Positions 40,391-50,930 of a stretch of 64,000 nucleotides of DNA are shown here, piece after piece. Under the pieces are notes generated by a model, which ran no database searches, was not told the origin of the DNA, and saw only the letters and a list, made by a program, of their open reading frames with translations. How positions within the stretch are numbered: the stretch's first letter is position 1; each line of letters opens with the position of its first letter. Made by a program: the position numbers and the translations under genes. The DNA is from Lentinula raphanica. Taxonomy: Eukaryota > Basidiomycota > Agaricomycetes > Agaricales > Omphalotaceae. Location: positions 806,001-870,000 of the forward strand of contig JANVFP010000003.1 of assembly GCA_027919835.1 (NCBI GenBank). The letters run 5' to 3'.

Positions 40391-41219
40391 TTATCGACGT
40401 CCAGCTATGAGGACCGCGAAAACCGTAGTGACGATTGCGAGCAAGCTCAGGGCAATTCCGCCTATCATCAGGCGAGAGACAGGAAACTTTCCTTCCGTAA
40501 GAGCGGTCTGTACAGTGAAATATCGTAGGAGCCCTAGGCGAAGCACAACATAAGACGATATCTCGAGAAACTGAGGTGGAAAAATACACAAACCGATCAG
40601 AAGCACAAGTATACCTAGGCCTACGCTGGTACTTCCTAGTGGGCGTGCAAATGACTGGATTTTACTTGCGAATCCAATACTCTCGCTGGAAGTGTTTGAC
40701 GAAATAGTGAAGAGTTGAACGAGAGCTGTAGATGTGCTTAGCTCATTCACTGCTCGACGCATAAGACGTGACGTACTTACCAACGCCCGTTGATGCTATA
40801 GCCAAACTCGTCCTGACGTATGCTAGAAATGTCCTCTCTAGAGCTAGATGATCTCTTGCGACACTTCCACTGTTTTCTAATACTAGCATTGGCTTGAGAG
40901 TAGTCCTCGTTCGACGCGATTCTGAAGTGTTTGCGTTATTCTGCTGAGTGGTGTCATTGATTTCAGCTTGACTGTCTGTATCCTCTGTGTCAGGAGGTGT
41001 GTCCACTGCCGTAGATATAATAGTAGGCGAAGTACTGGCAACCGGAGATGCTGGCCTTCCTGATTTCAGATGCGGTGACGGTGACTCGGTCTTTGGAAGT
41101 TTAAAGGACACGGAGCGTCTCAGTGCTGAAGTAGAAGAAGACGGGCGGAATTCCGATTCAGAGTTTGAATCGTTGCCAACAAAAGGTGAGGTAGTTGTAT
41201 TTGATGATGAGAGTGTCAT
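40391..41219 (-). CDS. DUF202-domain membrane protein
   Basis: Two exons, complement(40391..40725, 40781..41219), 257 residues. N-terminal 130 residues Ser/Thr-rich and probably disordered; then the DUF202 signature RDHLALERTFLAYVRTSLAIASTGVALVQLF, two further hydrophobic segments (STSVGLGILVLLIGLCIF and LMIGGIALSLLAIVTTVFAVLIAG). In fungi DUF202 is found alone in small membrane proteins and also in VTC polyphosphate complex subunits; no SPX or VTC domain is present here. Start is the first ATG (41219); divergent from the P450 gene. Confidence 0.88.
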
Positions 41220-41530
41220 GAGGAGAAGCGTGCCAGTGAGAAATTCTTTCAAAACTTTCTCTCATCCCTCACAGTCTCTTATTTTCTTCCAAAATCTCTT
41301 TTTACAATTTTGGTTTGAAGTCTCGCATTCTTTGAGCAAAACACGTCGCATTTTCGCGTCTTAGAGGCCGGCGACAGTGCTTTCCGGTCGAGGGAGCCCA
41401 ATAATTGGCGTCCGTTCCCGTTCCGACTGTCAAACTTAAGGTTACTTTCATACCTCTTAGGTTAAATCTCTGACACAAACCACATTCTCTCCAAGCCGCT
41501 TATGTTCCAGCAGGTGACCTGATTCATGAG

Positions 41531-41540
41531 TATATAATAA
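41531..41540 (+). promoter_or_regulatory. TATA-like box of the P450 gene
   Basis: TATATAATAA, 36 bp before the ATG at 41576. Close for a fungal promoter, which would give a short 5' UTR. Confidence 0.45.
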
Positions 41541-41575
41541 GCCAACTATCTCTCTTCCACGTCCCGACGTTCCCT

Positions 41576-44155
41576 ATGCATATCACATCGCTACTATCTC
41601 TCTTGGCTATCGCATATTTGTTAGCTTCATTCCTGCGTCGAAGACTAAGACTCAAGTCACTAAAGTGCGTACAAGGTCCTCCTGTATCCTCCTGGCTCTT
41701 GGGTATGTCCATCTCCTTGACATCATATACCACCGTCTCATATCTCTCGCGCAAGGCCATGAATACGAGTTGGCAAACCAAGCAGAAGTAGGAGACTTGG
41801 AATTCAGGTGGTTTAGTGAATATGGCACGATCTTTCGAAGTGCTGGATGCTGCGGGGTACGTGCAAACCCATCCTCACATCCCACGCCAGTCGATCACGT
41901 CTCGTTGAACCCTCCATGCCTATTCTTTGCATTTCCTAGGAAGACATTTTGATGGTCTCGGACGCGGAAGCTCTATACCATATTCTCAACACTGGCGGTT
42001 ATCGATACCCAAAAACCAAAGACGCAGTCAGGTTCATCAGGCAAATCAGTGGAAGAGGACTTACTTGGGCACAAGGTGATCTCGTCCGGTGTCCATCGCT
42101 CGACTTCTTCGCCTACTAAACTCTCTCACACCGATTGCTGATAGGAGCGGTACATCAACGTCATAAGAAAGCACTCAGCCCGGCATTCTCAGAGTCCCAG
42201 TTACGCTTACTGCTTCCGTTGTTCCAGATGTACTCGAACAAGGTGATCTTAGTTGACGTTTCCGATCCACTGACGGACTCTGACTGCGTTCATACCAAAT
42301 TCATAGCTCGCCCTTCGGTGGCGAGAACGATTTGCTGATAATCAAATCATCGATGTGTCTCATTGGTTGCCAAAAGTAACCCTGGATGTTCTCGGTGAAA
42401 GTAAGGCCTTGGTCCTTTCGTCTACTTAGCCTTATTTTGCTATACTAAGCTCCGTATCGATATAGGCTCCTTCGACTTTCAATTTGACTCGCTTGATGAC
42501 AAGGCTAGCGATCTTCGTGTAGCTTTGCAAACCATGTTGTAAGTATCCTTCCATATCTGGCTCGCTCTATCGCCCGCTAACGAAGATAATCCACAGTGCG
42601 AGCTCTCAACGGCCGTCCAAGTTTACTGCCCTTCTAAGGGCTTGGAAACGAGCTTTACCCGATTCTATAGTCGAATGGTTCGAAGGAGTCTACGTGACCG
42701 ACGAAGACATTCGGTTCAAGAATTATGTGGATACCGCCAAAGGAGCTGCAAAAGATTTGTTGGATCAAACCGCTTCAAATCCAAGCACTAGTGGCCAAAA
42801 GAACAATAGTGTTTACCCCAATGGTATGGAAGGAAAGAAGGATATGCTGAGCATGCTTCGTGAGTGTTGCGTGCGCCAAAGGGACACTCCACTCAATACT
42901 GCCGGTTTAATGGTTTATTCTGCAGTTCGCTCCAAGATGGCAGAAGATCCCAAGAAACGGTTGGACGATGATGAGGTACTCTCTCAAGTCTCGTCAGTTT
43001 TCTCTCTGTGCTTACCTCTCCGTCGAATGAACGCTAACCCGAATTGCAGCACAATGATTTTTGCGGGATTTGAAATAACTGCCTGCACACTGACATGGAT
43101 ATTGTGAGGTGGCTTCAAACGTCGTAACTCATAGAAGCCTAACCCAAGCTAAACAGATACGAACTAAGCCGTAACCTTGAGGACCAGCAGAGATTAAGGG
43201 CGGAAATAGATGCAATATGGGCGAAAACAGGCGAAGATGCTGAACTAACGTCAAATGACTACGATTCCATGCCTATCCTGAATGCATGTATCAAGGTCAG
43301 CATTATTCACCGTGAACAACCTGGTATGACTGATGTCTCCGCTCCCCAAACTAGGAAGGACTCCGGCTCCACCCCGGTGTACAATTCACCACACGGGAGG
43401 CTGACATCGATGATGTAGTCCCTTTGGCGCAACCGGTACTTTCAACTTCTGGCGAAGTTTTGAATAAGATACCTGTGATGAAAGGACAGCGGATACATAT
43501 AGGTATCGCTGCATACAACCGGTACGTGGCGGCATCGCTGAAACAAAATGTGCGATTCCCGTTCATGTCGATCGTTCAGTTCGCCCAGTGTGTGGGGTCC
43601 AGACGCTGACCAGTGGAAGCCATCCCGGTATCTGGATTCTCCGCCAGATTCAAAGAAACAACAAGTGGCGATTGGAGTATTCGGGAATGTGTATGTCGTA
43701 TAGCACTTCATATGTCCAAGTTTGCTAACACGTCGAAAATCAACACCTCAGTATGTCATTCGGTAAGAGAAATCACTTCATATGCTTCATAGTACTCATA
43801 CTCTGACTTGAGGTTCTGGAGTTCGTGCATGCATCGGGTAAGCAGTGTTCTAATCTGCGACAAGGCGTTTCTAATATCATGATCCCGCAATAGCTGGCGT
43901 TTCGCGTACGTTCTCCACCTTGACACTTCACTCATCCCCAAAAGAAAAAACTCATAAACCTCCTTTAGTGTTATTGAAATGCAGGCCATCCTCGTCTGTC
44001 TGCTGACCCACTTTGAGTTCCAACTTCCGCCAGGTGGCTTGGATATCCAGACTGTGCCACTGAGATCTATGAATGCCCCCATGTTGAGAGGGAAGCTGGA
44101 TCAAGGATTGCAGATGCCGTTAGTGGTCAAGAGGCGGAGAAGAGCTGATATTTGA
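41576..44155 (+). CDS. Cytochrome P450 monooxygenase
   Basis: Sixteen exons, join(41576..41702, 41756..41856, 41940..42075, 42145..42242, 42307..42400, 42466..42538, 42597..42859, 42926..42992, 43050..43103, 43157..43295, 43355..43521, 43589..43690, 43752..43762, 43813..43837, 43894..43905, 43969..44155), 551 residues; phases close at every junction. Membrane P450: N-terminal anchor ITSLLSLLAIAYLLASFL and basic RRRLRLK, PPVSSWLLG hinge, helix C WAQGAVHQRHKKALSPAF, helix I FAGFEITACTLTW (AGxxTT-like, here AGFEIT), K-helix EGLRLHP (ExxR), VWGPDADQWKPSRYL, and heme loop FGSGVRACIG with the cysteine ligand, then WRFAVIEMQAILV. The heme region is spread over exons of 11, 25 and 12 nt. Substrate unknown; family number not assigned. 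Neighbour of an aldo/keto reductase on the opposite strand. Confidence 0.94.
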
Positions 44156-44467
44156 TAGTTTCTACATACAGTATATACCCTCAACAGGTGTAATATAATG
44201 ATCAAGTCATAGCCTTACTTTGAAGTTTGAACTTGTGGTCAAACTTTCTGGATGGTCAAATGAACGCAGCGTGCGATGTTCGACAAGCACATCAAATTGA
44301 AATAGTCAGTACTTACGGACAGCTCGAATATGACATCAAGATCTCTGAGTTGAACCACGTCTTGTTACAAAAGGCGAATAGTGCTTATATTGCAGACAAG
44401 ATAACAAAGAATTCCATCCATTGACTGGGCGTTTAGTGCTTAAAACAACTGGGATAATGTCCGAAGA
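44156..44467. other. Intergenic between convergent P450 and aldo/keto reductase genes
   Basis: 312 bp between two convergent 3' ends; presumably both 3' UTRs. No other feature seen. Confidence 0.5.
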
Positions 44468-45953
44468 TCATCCCCAAAGGAAAGCCTTCTCATCCGAACC
44501 GTAATACCTATCGCCAATTGTAGGATTGGCAGTGATCACCTCGTGAATGGCTTTCGACTCTTCAGGCGTAAGCTCGATGCTTCCGGCCTTGAGATTCTCT
44601 AGAGTGCGAGAAGATTTCCTAGAGAAGAAACAAATACGTACACGACGCTTTTGTTTCAGAAAGCTGATGAATCCCAAAAGTGGAACCAACTTACGAAGAT
44701 CCTGGAAGGGGCAACATATGTGGTCCGAGTGAAGCTACCCAGGCAATGCATAACTGAGCGGCAGTGATACCTTTCTTCTCGGCGATGGCTTTCAGACCCT
44801 CGACAATGGCCCAGTTGGCCTTGAGATTTTCCTCCTTGAAACGGGTCAAGTGTATGCGGACATCATTCTCTAAATAATGACGGGGGTATCAATGAGCGAA
44901 AAGCGAACGACGTCGACAACGTCATCACAAGAAACAAACCAGGTAAATCGCTAGCCGTCTTGATTTGACCAGTCAGGTAACCTCTCCCCAAAGGCGAATA
45001 CGCAACGACGGTGATATTGAGTTCGCGCGCGACTTCAATGACTGCCTTTTGGTTGTCATCATAGGACCACGGACTGACCTCGATCTCAGCAGCAGTTACA
45101 GGATAGACCTAGTATACAAAAGCCATTATGATTTTACAAATCATAGAGGGACAATGACTGCAACTAACCGCATTAGCTTTACGCAAGGTGTTGGCATTGC
45201 ATTCCGAAAGACCGATGTGGAAGAATTTGCCTTCCTTGACGAGAGTGGCCAAATTGTTCATGATGGTTTCTACAGGGGTGTTGCGGTCGATACGAGCGGG
45301 TTCGAAGAGATCGAGCTTTTTGTTGGGACCGAGGACCTTTTGGATATTGTCAACGCTTGCTCGCAAGGAATCCATGCTAAGTATTCATACAAATCGTTCA
45401 GGTATTTCGAAATGGAATTTCGAACTAGCGAGGATCACTCACGAGCCATCTGGGACGAGGTTGGGAACACCACCCTTGACGGATAAGAACGTCTTGTCTG
45501 CGTAGTCGGGGTACTTTGCAAAGAATCTGGAGAGTAGCTCCAAGTTGCCGGTACCCCTGTCCATGGCATAGAATTCGCCTAACAGGGTTCTGAATGCTCG
45601 CAAATCATCGTCAATGAGTGAATAGAGAAGAAGATACTCACCGCTATTCAAGAAAGCTTTGGTTCCAGGGGGTAACGCATCAACTCCAGCTTTGATAGAC
45701 TCAAAAGCTTGTTCATCGCTGACTGGATTGGGTGTCCATCTGTTGATTGTTTACTATCAGATGCATGTCTCGAAGAGCTTGCAACAAAGTTGGCGTACGT
45801 CATCATCATCAAGCCATGCTGCGAGGTAGGAGAATATCATGATGGTAAGGAAACCTGAACACAGTGAGCTCGAAAGAGGAAGAAGCTCACAGCAACAGGA
45901 GCTACAGTTATATCTGAAGCGGTGCCACCAAGCTTGACTGATCGAGAAACCAT
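44468..45953 (-). CDS. Aldo/keto reductase, probably pyridoxal reductase (AKR8)-like
   Basis: Eight exons, complement(44468..44618, 44695..44869, 44940..45108, 45169..45376, 45443..45578, 45642..45739, 45799..45818, 45891..45953), 339 residues with all phases consistent. NADPH-dependent TIM-barrel oxidoreductase. Visible: MVSRSVKLGGTASDITVAPVAHGLMMMTW, AFESIKAGVDALPPGTKAFLNSGEFYAMD (catalytic Tyr), KTFLSVKGG (Lys), LDLFEPARIDRNTPVETIMNNLATLVKEGKFFHIGLSE, VYPVTAAEIEVSPWS, VVAYSPLGRGYLTG, and cofactor loop MLPLPGSSKSSRTLENL. The canonical active-site His segment is replaced by FEPARID, as I recall for fungal pyridoxal reductases (Plr1 type), which interconvert pyridoxal and pyridoxine. Exon 2 is only 20 nt. 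Alternative: another AKR acting with the neighbouring P450. Confidence 0.92.
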
Positions 45954-45992
45954 CTTTAGCTGAATGAAGATGTTATGAGAAGAGGGAGGCCT

Positions 45993-45999
45993 TTATAAA
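45993..45999 (-). promoter_or_regulatory. TATA box of the aldo/keto reductase gene
   Basis: TTATAAA-type sequence on the minus strand (GTTTATAAAGG), about 40 bp upstream of the ATG at 45953. Confidence 0.45.
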
Positions 46000-46990
46000 C
46001 TCGTTGAAGTCGTCGTCGTGACGCGTCGATGCCGGCTTGATTACGGGTAGAAGGAAATGTACTTACGAATTTCTAGTTTGTTGAAGTAACCAGGATTGAT
46101 TCCGGAGAAATTATCTTATCATATCTGATTACCCAATCAACTCATGGATAAATCCGATCTCATTCCGAACCCGAAATAAAATAATTCTGTCCTCCTAACT
46201 CCGTGTATCCAGAAATGTGAAAACATCTATCTCGTCTCTTCTCGTCTGAGCTACAACATCATGCCAAGGCCAAATTAATAATTACTGCCATCTACTACAA
46301 GGAAGCACTTTGTTGAACGCGACGGTCCATACGTGTTTTACATTCTCCACAAGTTGAAGCGAGTCAAGCTCGCAATTCCAGTCGCCTCCAGTCGCCTCCT
46401 CGAACCTCCCTTGACTCTAACCCACTCGCTTCCACCTTTTGCAACCTCCCGTTATTGATCATCTTTCCCTTTGCTTCGTAACGCTCACTCTGTAGCCCCC
46501 ATTTTTCGGAATCTAGATGCACGCATTGCATTGGCAAGTCGAAGTCCAACGACTCCGACGGGGGACCATTTGTGAAGCTCGCAGTCATCGGGGCAATAGT
46601 GCCAATGTGTTTCAAACCCGTTCCAGCAGGTTCCAGCCCGTCCCCCGATGAATGGAATTCGTGTTGGCGTCGCTGCCGTCGCAGATGGTTGCTGCAGATT
46701 GCTGGTAGGCATCACCCAAACAAACTGTTCTGTATAGCCATTGATTGATCATCGACATCTGTCATCGCTGATAGAACATACCCATATAAAGCAGGATGAG
46801 GCGGGGGATAACGCTAACTCGTAGCCCCCAACTAACCTGTCTCGGTCTTTTGCTGGTCAAAAGCTTGACATAAGTTCTGAACGCTTTGCTTTGGTTCGGA
46901 ATTCTCTCTCTTCCAGCTCTCTACCTCAACTAATCATTCGGTCGCATACAGGCTGTCTACTCTGAAAATTCAAGCCTGGAGCCATCCACC
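46000..46990. other. Intergenic between divergent genes
   Basis: About 1 kb with no supported ORF. CAGTCGCCTC is repeated at 46379-46398. A TATATAAA-like element lies at 46783-46790 on the plus strand, about 200 bp before the secreted-protein gene and followed by CT-rich sequence, consistent with its promoter and leader. Confidence 0.45.
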
Positions 46991-47538
46991 ATGTATTTCA
47001 TTAAACGCCATACCGCGCATATCATTGTAGTCTTCCTGGGATTCGCCTCCATTACGCTCGGAGCTCCTACAGTGTGTGATGCTCATTTCGAATCTCCAGT
47101 ACATATCCCTGATCCACGATGTAGAAAGCTCCTCAATTTGTCAAAGTGAAGTTTACCGGTGAAAGAAAGCCTAAAAATTTCGACGAGGATGTCATAATGG
47201 AAAAAATCGCTGTTCAAACCCTGTTGTATCACCTTGGGTCGAAGCTGCCTGGCAAGCCACAGTTGACTGTCAACAGTTTAACCGGCTGGTTCGGACATCC
47301 CGAGGTCGATCCTGCGAACGATAATCGCATTATGTTCACCGCCTTTTTGGACGGGCTTTCGGGGTCGAACTTGGATACTAGGAATGGTAAATATCCAGGA
47401 TCTTTCAAATTCTACCATGGAGAAAGCCCGAACGAGGATGTGCAGTTCATGACTGGGGAGGTGAGAGATCCTAAGGGTAACCCGATTGTAACAATTGATG
47501 AGGCGAAAGATGGGAAAACAAGCAAAGTGGTACCTTAG
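46991..47538 (+). CDS. Small secreted protein, unrecognised
   Basis: Two exons, join(46991..47071, 47125..47538), 164 residues. N-terminal signal peptide (IIVVFLGFASITLGAP after a basic KRH) with cleavage likely after LGA. The mature part is hydrophilic and has no cysteines that I can see: APQFVKVKFTGERKPKNFDEDVIMEKIAVQTLLYHLGSKLPG, LTGWFGHPEVDPANDNRIMFTAFLDG, KYPGSFKFYHGESPNEDVQFMTGEVRDPKGN. The signal exon is separated from the mature part by a 53-nt phase-0 intron. I do not recognise a family; a small secreted effector-like or wall-associated protein is possible but unsupported. Confidence 0.75.
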
Positions 47539-47885
47539 AAAGAAGTAGGAATCGATAAACGGACTCGTTGACCATTATACTAGTGACTCCTACTATTATA
47601 GCCTTACTACTTAGTAGTTGAGTGCGAACAGCATAGCACTCCCTCTAGAATATTCCCGTTTCTGTAACATGTACGATAGAATTATCTTCCAAGCCCGTCA
47701 CACCAGTGACATAAAAGAATTATCGCTAGGTCGAGTAAGTATCGCTGGACAAGAAGTTGAACGACTGAGAGAGGCTCAGAGAGCTCTCCCAAGCGTGGGA
47801 GGAAGCTTATGTCAGATATCACCCACTGAAAAGTAGACACAGATCAGGCGGCGCAGATACGACTACCAAGCTCCCGACTCTCAGG
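47539..47885. other. Intergenic, eS26 promoter region
   Basis: 347 bp between the secreted-protein gene and eS26; no other gene seen. Presumably contains the eS26 promoter. Confidence 0.45.
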
Positions 47886-48653
47886 ATGGTAAGTCGACGC
47901 TGTTACGAACGCCATCTGCTCGCATCGAACGTCTAGTATCTTCTTTTGCGTGAAATCGAAATTGGACAAAGAGATTTGGGATGGATTGAACGAAAGAGAT
48001 CGAGATGTCGTTGAATTCGCAGTCGAAGGATTTCATGCCGGCTTTGTTGGATGAACATAGATATCCTGTGGTTCATCTCGATCGCACACGTTTGGGCTGC
48101 TGAACTCTTTTCTCGTCTCGGACTTGGGTTATCAGCGCATTGCTCACTGGATTTTTTCAGACCAAGAAAAGAAGAAATGGCGGCCGCAACAAAAAAGGCC
48201 GTGGCCATGTTACCTTCATGCGTTGCTCCAACTGCTCGCGATGTGTACCCAAGGATAAAGCCATCAAACGCTTCACTGTGAGGAATATGGTTGAGAGTGC
48301 GGCAGTTAGAGATATCAGCGAGGCTTCAGTGTATTCTGGTGAGTATCTACGTCCCATCTATCTAGCGTATATGGTCTGATTGGTCGTCTTCAGAATACGC
48401 CGTCCCTAAGCTATACATCAAAATCGCATACTGTGTATCGTGTGCTATCCACTCCCATGGTGCGTCTACACTTCTCGGTTTTATCGTTTCGACAAAGGTT
48501 GTTGATCTTATGTTATTCCTAGTTGTCCGGGTGCGCTCACGCGAAGGTCGTCGTAACCGGGCTCCCCCACCTCGTGTCCGCTGGAAGGATGGCAAGAAGG
48601 TTAACCCTGCTGTCGCCGCTGCAGAGGACGCAAAGGCGGCTGCAAAGGTGTAA
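47886..48653 (+). CDS. RPS26: 40S ribosomal protein eS26
   Basis: Four exons, join(47886..47888, 48161..48338, 48394..48459, 48523..48653), 125 residues, the normal size. Small-subunit protein at the mRNA exit channel. Sequence is near canonical: [99 protein letters not shown]. The two cysteine pairs of the zinc site (CSNC, CVSC) are present. The first coding exon is the ATG alone, followed by GTAAG and a 272-nt intron, much longer than others in the window; such long first introns are common in fungal ribosomal-protein genes and may be regulatory. Confidence 0.96.
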
Positions 48654-49111
48654 ATCATATTTCTTTATGCAATGCATGTATTTTCGCTTTCAGATATTAT
48701 CAACCTTGACAGCACCATGTAACATGCCAGTTCGCCACCTTTTTGATAGAGTGTAAAGCTCGGATCGAAAACAAGGAACGCTTGACCGTATTTCTGGTCA
48801 GTATAAAGTAACCTAGTGCATTCGTTGAAGAAGCAGGGTCTGATTTCATACAACTGAATGTCAGTTAGGCTGAGTTGCAGGCAACCTCGAGGCAGATGTG
48901 GATACAATGAATCCTTTCAGGTCTTCAGATTGGTATCGAATATACAGAAAACCTGGAAATGGATTAGCGCAGCAACACCCTGAAAATTGCACAGTGCACA
49001 TGCAGTGAACTCGTGCCACTGCAGTCTCAGGTTCTTATGTCCATTGTACTTAAAGATCAACCACGGTCTACTTTCATCATCTCCCCTTCGCACTTTACGG
49101 ATATCTAACCA
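48654..49111. other. Intergenic, no gene seen
   Basis: 3' UTR of eS26 and the promoter of the downstream coiled-coil gene; a repeat of CAGTGCACATGCAGTG near 48990 is the only pattern noted. Confidence 0.4.
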
Positions 49112-50770
49112 ATGGCATCTTGGTTGAAATCGATTTACGGTCATCGAACTGACAATCCGAACACCAACGATCTGTCCATGCCGCACGATACTGATATCGC
49201 CATCCCGGATGATTCTGATCCTAAAGATACATTCCAACACAATAACCGTTTCCCTGCATCTTACATCGACTCTGAAGCCAAACCAACAGCAGATTTCTTC
49301 CCATCAGTACTTGGTGCTGCTCCGAATCCTTCTGAACCACTCAGCGCCGGAGACGGGTTCGTGACTGCACAAACAGTCAACGAGAAGGACGAAAGCGATA
49401 CCCAGCATATTCAGTCGATCGAGGATTCCAAAGTCGAGAAACCGTCTACCGGCAAAGCCTTGACTGCGTCCTCTGAACCGAGGCAAGACGGCAAAGCTTC
49501 GGGTCACTGGCACTATGGGCATAGAAGAGCCAGCGTATCTGCGGCAACGAATGACAGAGGGCTACGACAATATCCACGTTCAAAGGATGATGAAATTTAT
49601 GAGTTGAAGAAAAGTCACAGAGAACAGCTAGAGAGACTGGAGCAGAGGATACAGAGGCGTGATGAGACGATAGGCAAACTGAAGCAAGACCTACTTGCGA
49701 AAGAGAATGAAGTCGTCTTGTTGCAGCAGAATCTGCTCGCATGTACCCAGGAGAAAGCGAAATTGCAGGACAGGTATCATCATGCGGAGGCAGAGATCCG
49801 CAGATATACAACTCAAGCTGCCCACGACCAAGAGTTGTTAGAGTCACGAAGGAAGGAGCTACAGGGTACACGTGCGTTTCTTAGCACCTCCAACGTACAT
49901 TCTGGTGAAGAAATCGTTTCGATGGTGAAAGCGTTGAACGCAGAGATATTTCAAGCTGCTGCTTCCATGACAGATATGATCGTCGAGTCAAACATCGATC
50001 GAGCTTCAGCGAGGATTATCCCTGATCATCATCCAAAGCGAGAGTCTGCCCTCGCACAGGCCATAGGAGAAGAGGCTACGAAGTTGCTTCAATGCAACTT
50101 GGCGGCGGACGACTACATAGTACTGGTCCAAACCGCTCTCCAAGCTTTACTGAATCAACGAACCGATTACATTTTCCGCCTATGGACGTTCCCTGGAAGC
50201 TTGAACGATGGTCTAGCGCGTATATTTACTGTTGTTCAACAAAAGCAATGTAAGTACATTCTGATCGACTTCGAAAGCTCTGTTTACGCACTATGTTTCA
50301 TAGACCAAGTCGTATCGCGTACGTGGAGGGCAATGACCAAGGCTGAGACCAAAAAAGACGTGTATCAGAACCCAAAGACTCGACATCATATCGCCAACAG
50401 CGTGAAAAACCTCTTCTTTGTGGCAGGCTGGTGGACAAGTGAGAATCCCGAGCTCGAGACCCAGTTCTACAGTGACATAGAAGGAAGGGTCTCCACCATC
50501 CTATCGCACCTCCAAAAGCTGGATGAGGCGATCGCAGGATTCACGTCTATGGATTTGACCCTATATCTTCCCTTACAAGGAACTAAGTTTGTTCCTGCTA
50601 CGATGGATGACGCGGATAGGAAAGCGTCTTCTCGCACGCCATCGACTGGGGTCGTCCTCTTCACGAGTGAGATTGGTTTGAAGGACATGGATGTTGATAG
50701 GGGACAGGATGAGTCGATTTTGTTAAAGCCCAAGGTGGTGCTTCGAGAGGCGTTTCTCAAAACCAAATAG
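49112..50770 (+). CDS. Coiled-coil protein, unrecognised
   Basis: 552-codon open frame. Residues 1-150 acidic and disordered-looking; 155-255 a strong coiled coil (SKDDEIYELKKSHREQLERLEQRIQRRDETIGKLKQDLLAKENEVVLLQQNLL); 255-510 a helical C-terminal region (EEIVSMVKALNAEIFQAAASMTDMIVE, YIVLVQTALQALLNQRTDYIFRLW, VVSRTWRAMTKAETKKDVYQNP, FYSDIEGRVSTILSHLQKLDEA). Probably contains one intron, 50250-50303 (GTAAGTAC ... TTTCATAG, 54 nt, stop-free and a multiple of three), which would leave 534 residues. I believe this N-terminal coil plus helical domain type occurs in many Agaricomycete gene expansions, but I cannot name a function. Confidence 0.7.
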   Translation: MASWLKSIYGHRTDNPNTNDLSMPHDTDIAIPDDSDPKDTFQHNNRFPASYIDSEAKPTADFFPSVLGAAPNPSEPLSAGDGFVTAQTVNEKDESDTQHIQSIEDSKVEKPSTGKALTASSEPRQDGKASGHWHYGHRRASVSAATNDRGLRQYPRSKDDEIYELKKSHREQLERLEQRIQRRDETIGKLKQDLLAKENEVVLLQQNLLACTQEKAKLQDRYHHAEAEIRRYTTQAAHDQELLESRRKELQGTRAFLSTSNVHSGEEIVSMVKALNAEIFQAAASMTDMIVESNIDRASARIIPDHHPKRESALAQAIGEEATKLLQCNLAADDYIVLVQTALQALLNQRTDYIFRLWTFPGSLNDGLARIFTVVQQKQCKYILIDFESSVYALCFIDQVVSRTWRAMTKAETKKDVYQNPKTRHHIANSVKNLFFVAGWWTSENPELETQFYSDIEGRVSTILSHLQKLDEAIAGFTSMDLTLYLPLQGTKFVPATMDDADRKASSRTPSTGVVLFTSEIGLKDMDVDRGQDESILLKPKVVLREAFLKTK

Positions 50771-50930
50771 TTAAATAAGCTCGAGCTGGAAAGAGAATAT
50801 GTACTCCCACATTCTGTAGCATGCAGGAAATTACAACTACCGTCGACGTTGATGAGCAAAATTTAAAGCGATCTAAGCGCTGAAAAGAAACTCACGTGTG
50901 CGTTTAGGCCGTTGCTCAACTCTTACTTCG

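Noticed and set aside
40391..45953. Secondary-metabolite cluster around the P450.
   Set aside because: Only a P450 and an aldo/keto reductase are adjacent; there is no backbone synthase, transporter or cluster regulator, and the reductase resembles a vitamin B6 enzyme.
47889..48160. Possible snoRNA in the long eS26 intron.
   Set aside because: No convincing C/D or H/ACA box pair with a terminal stem was found by eye.
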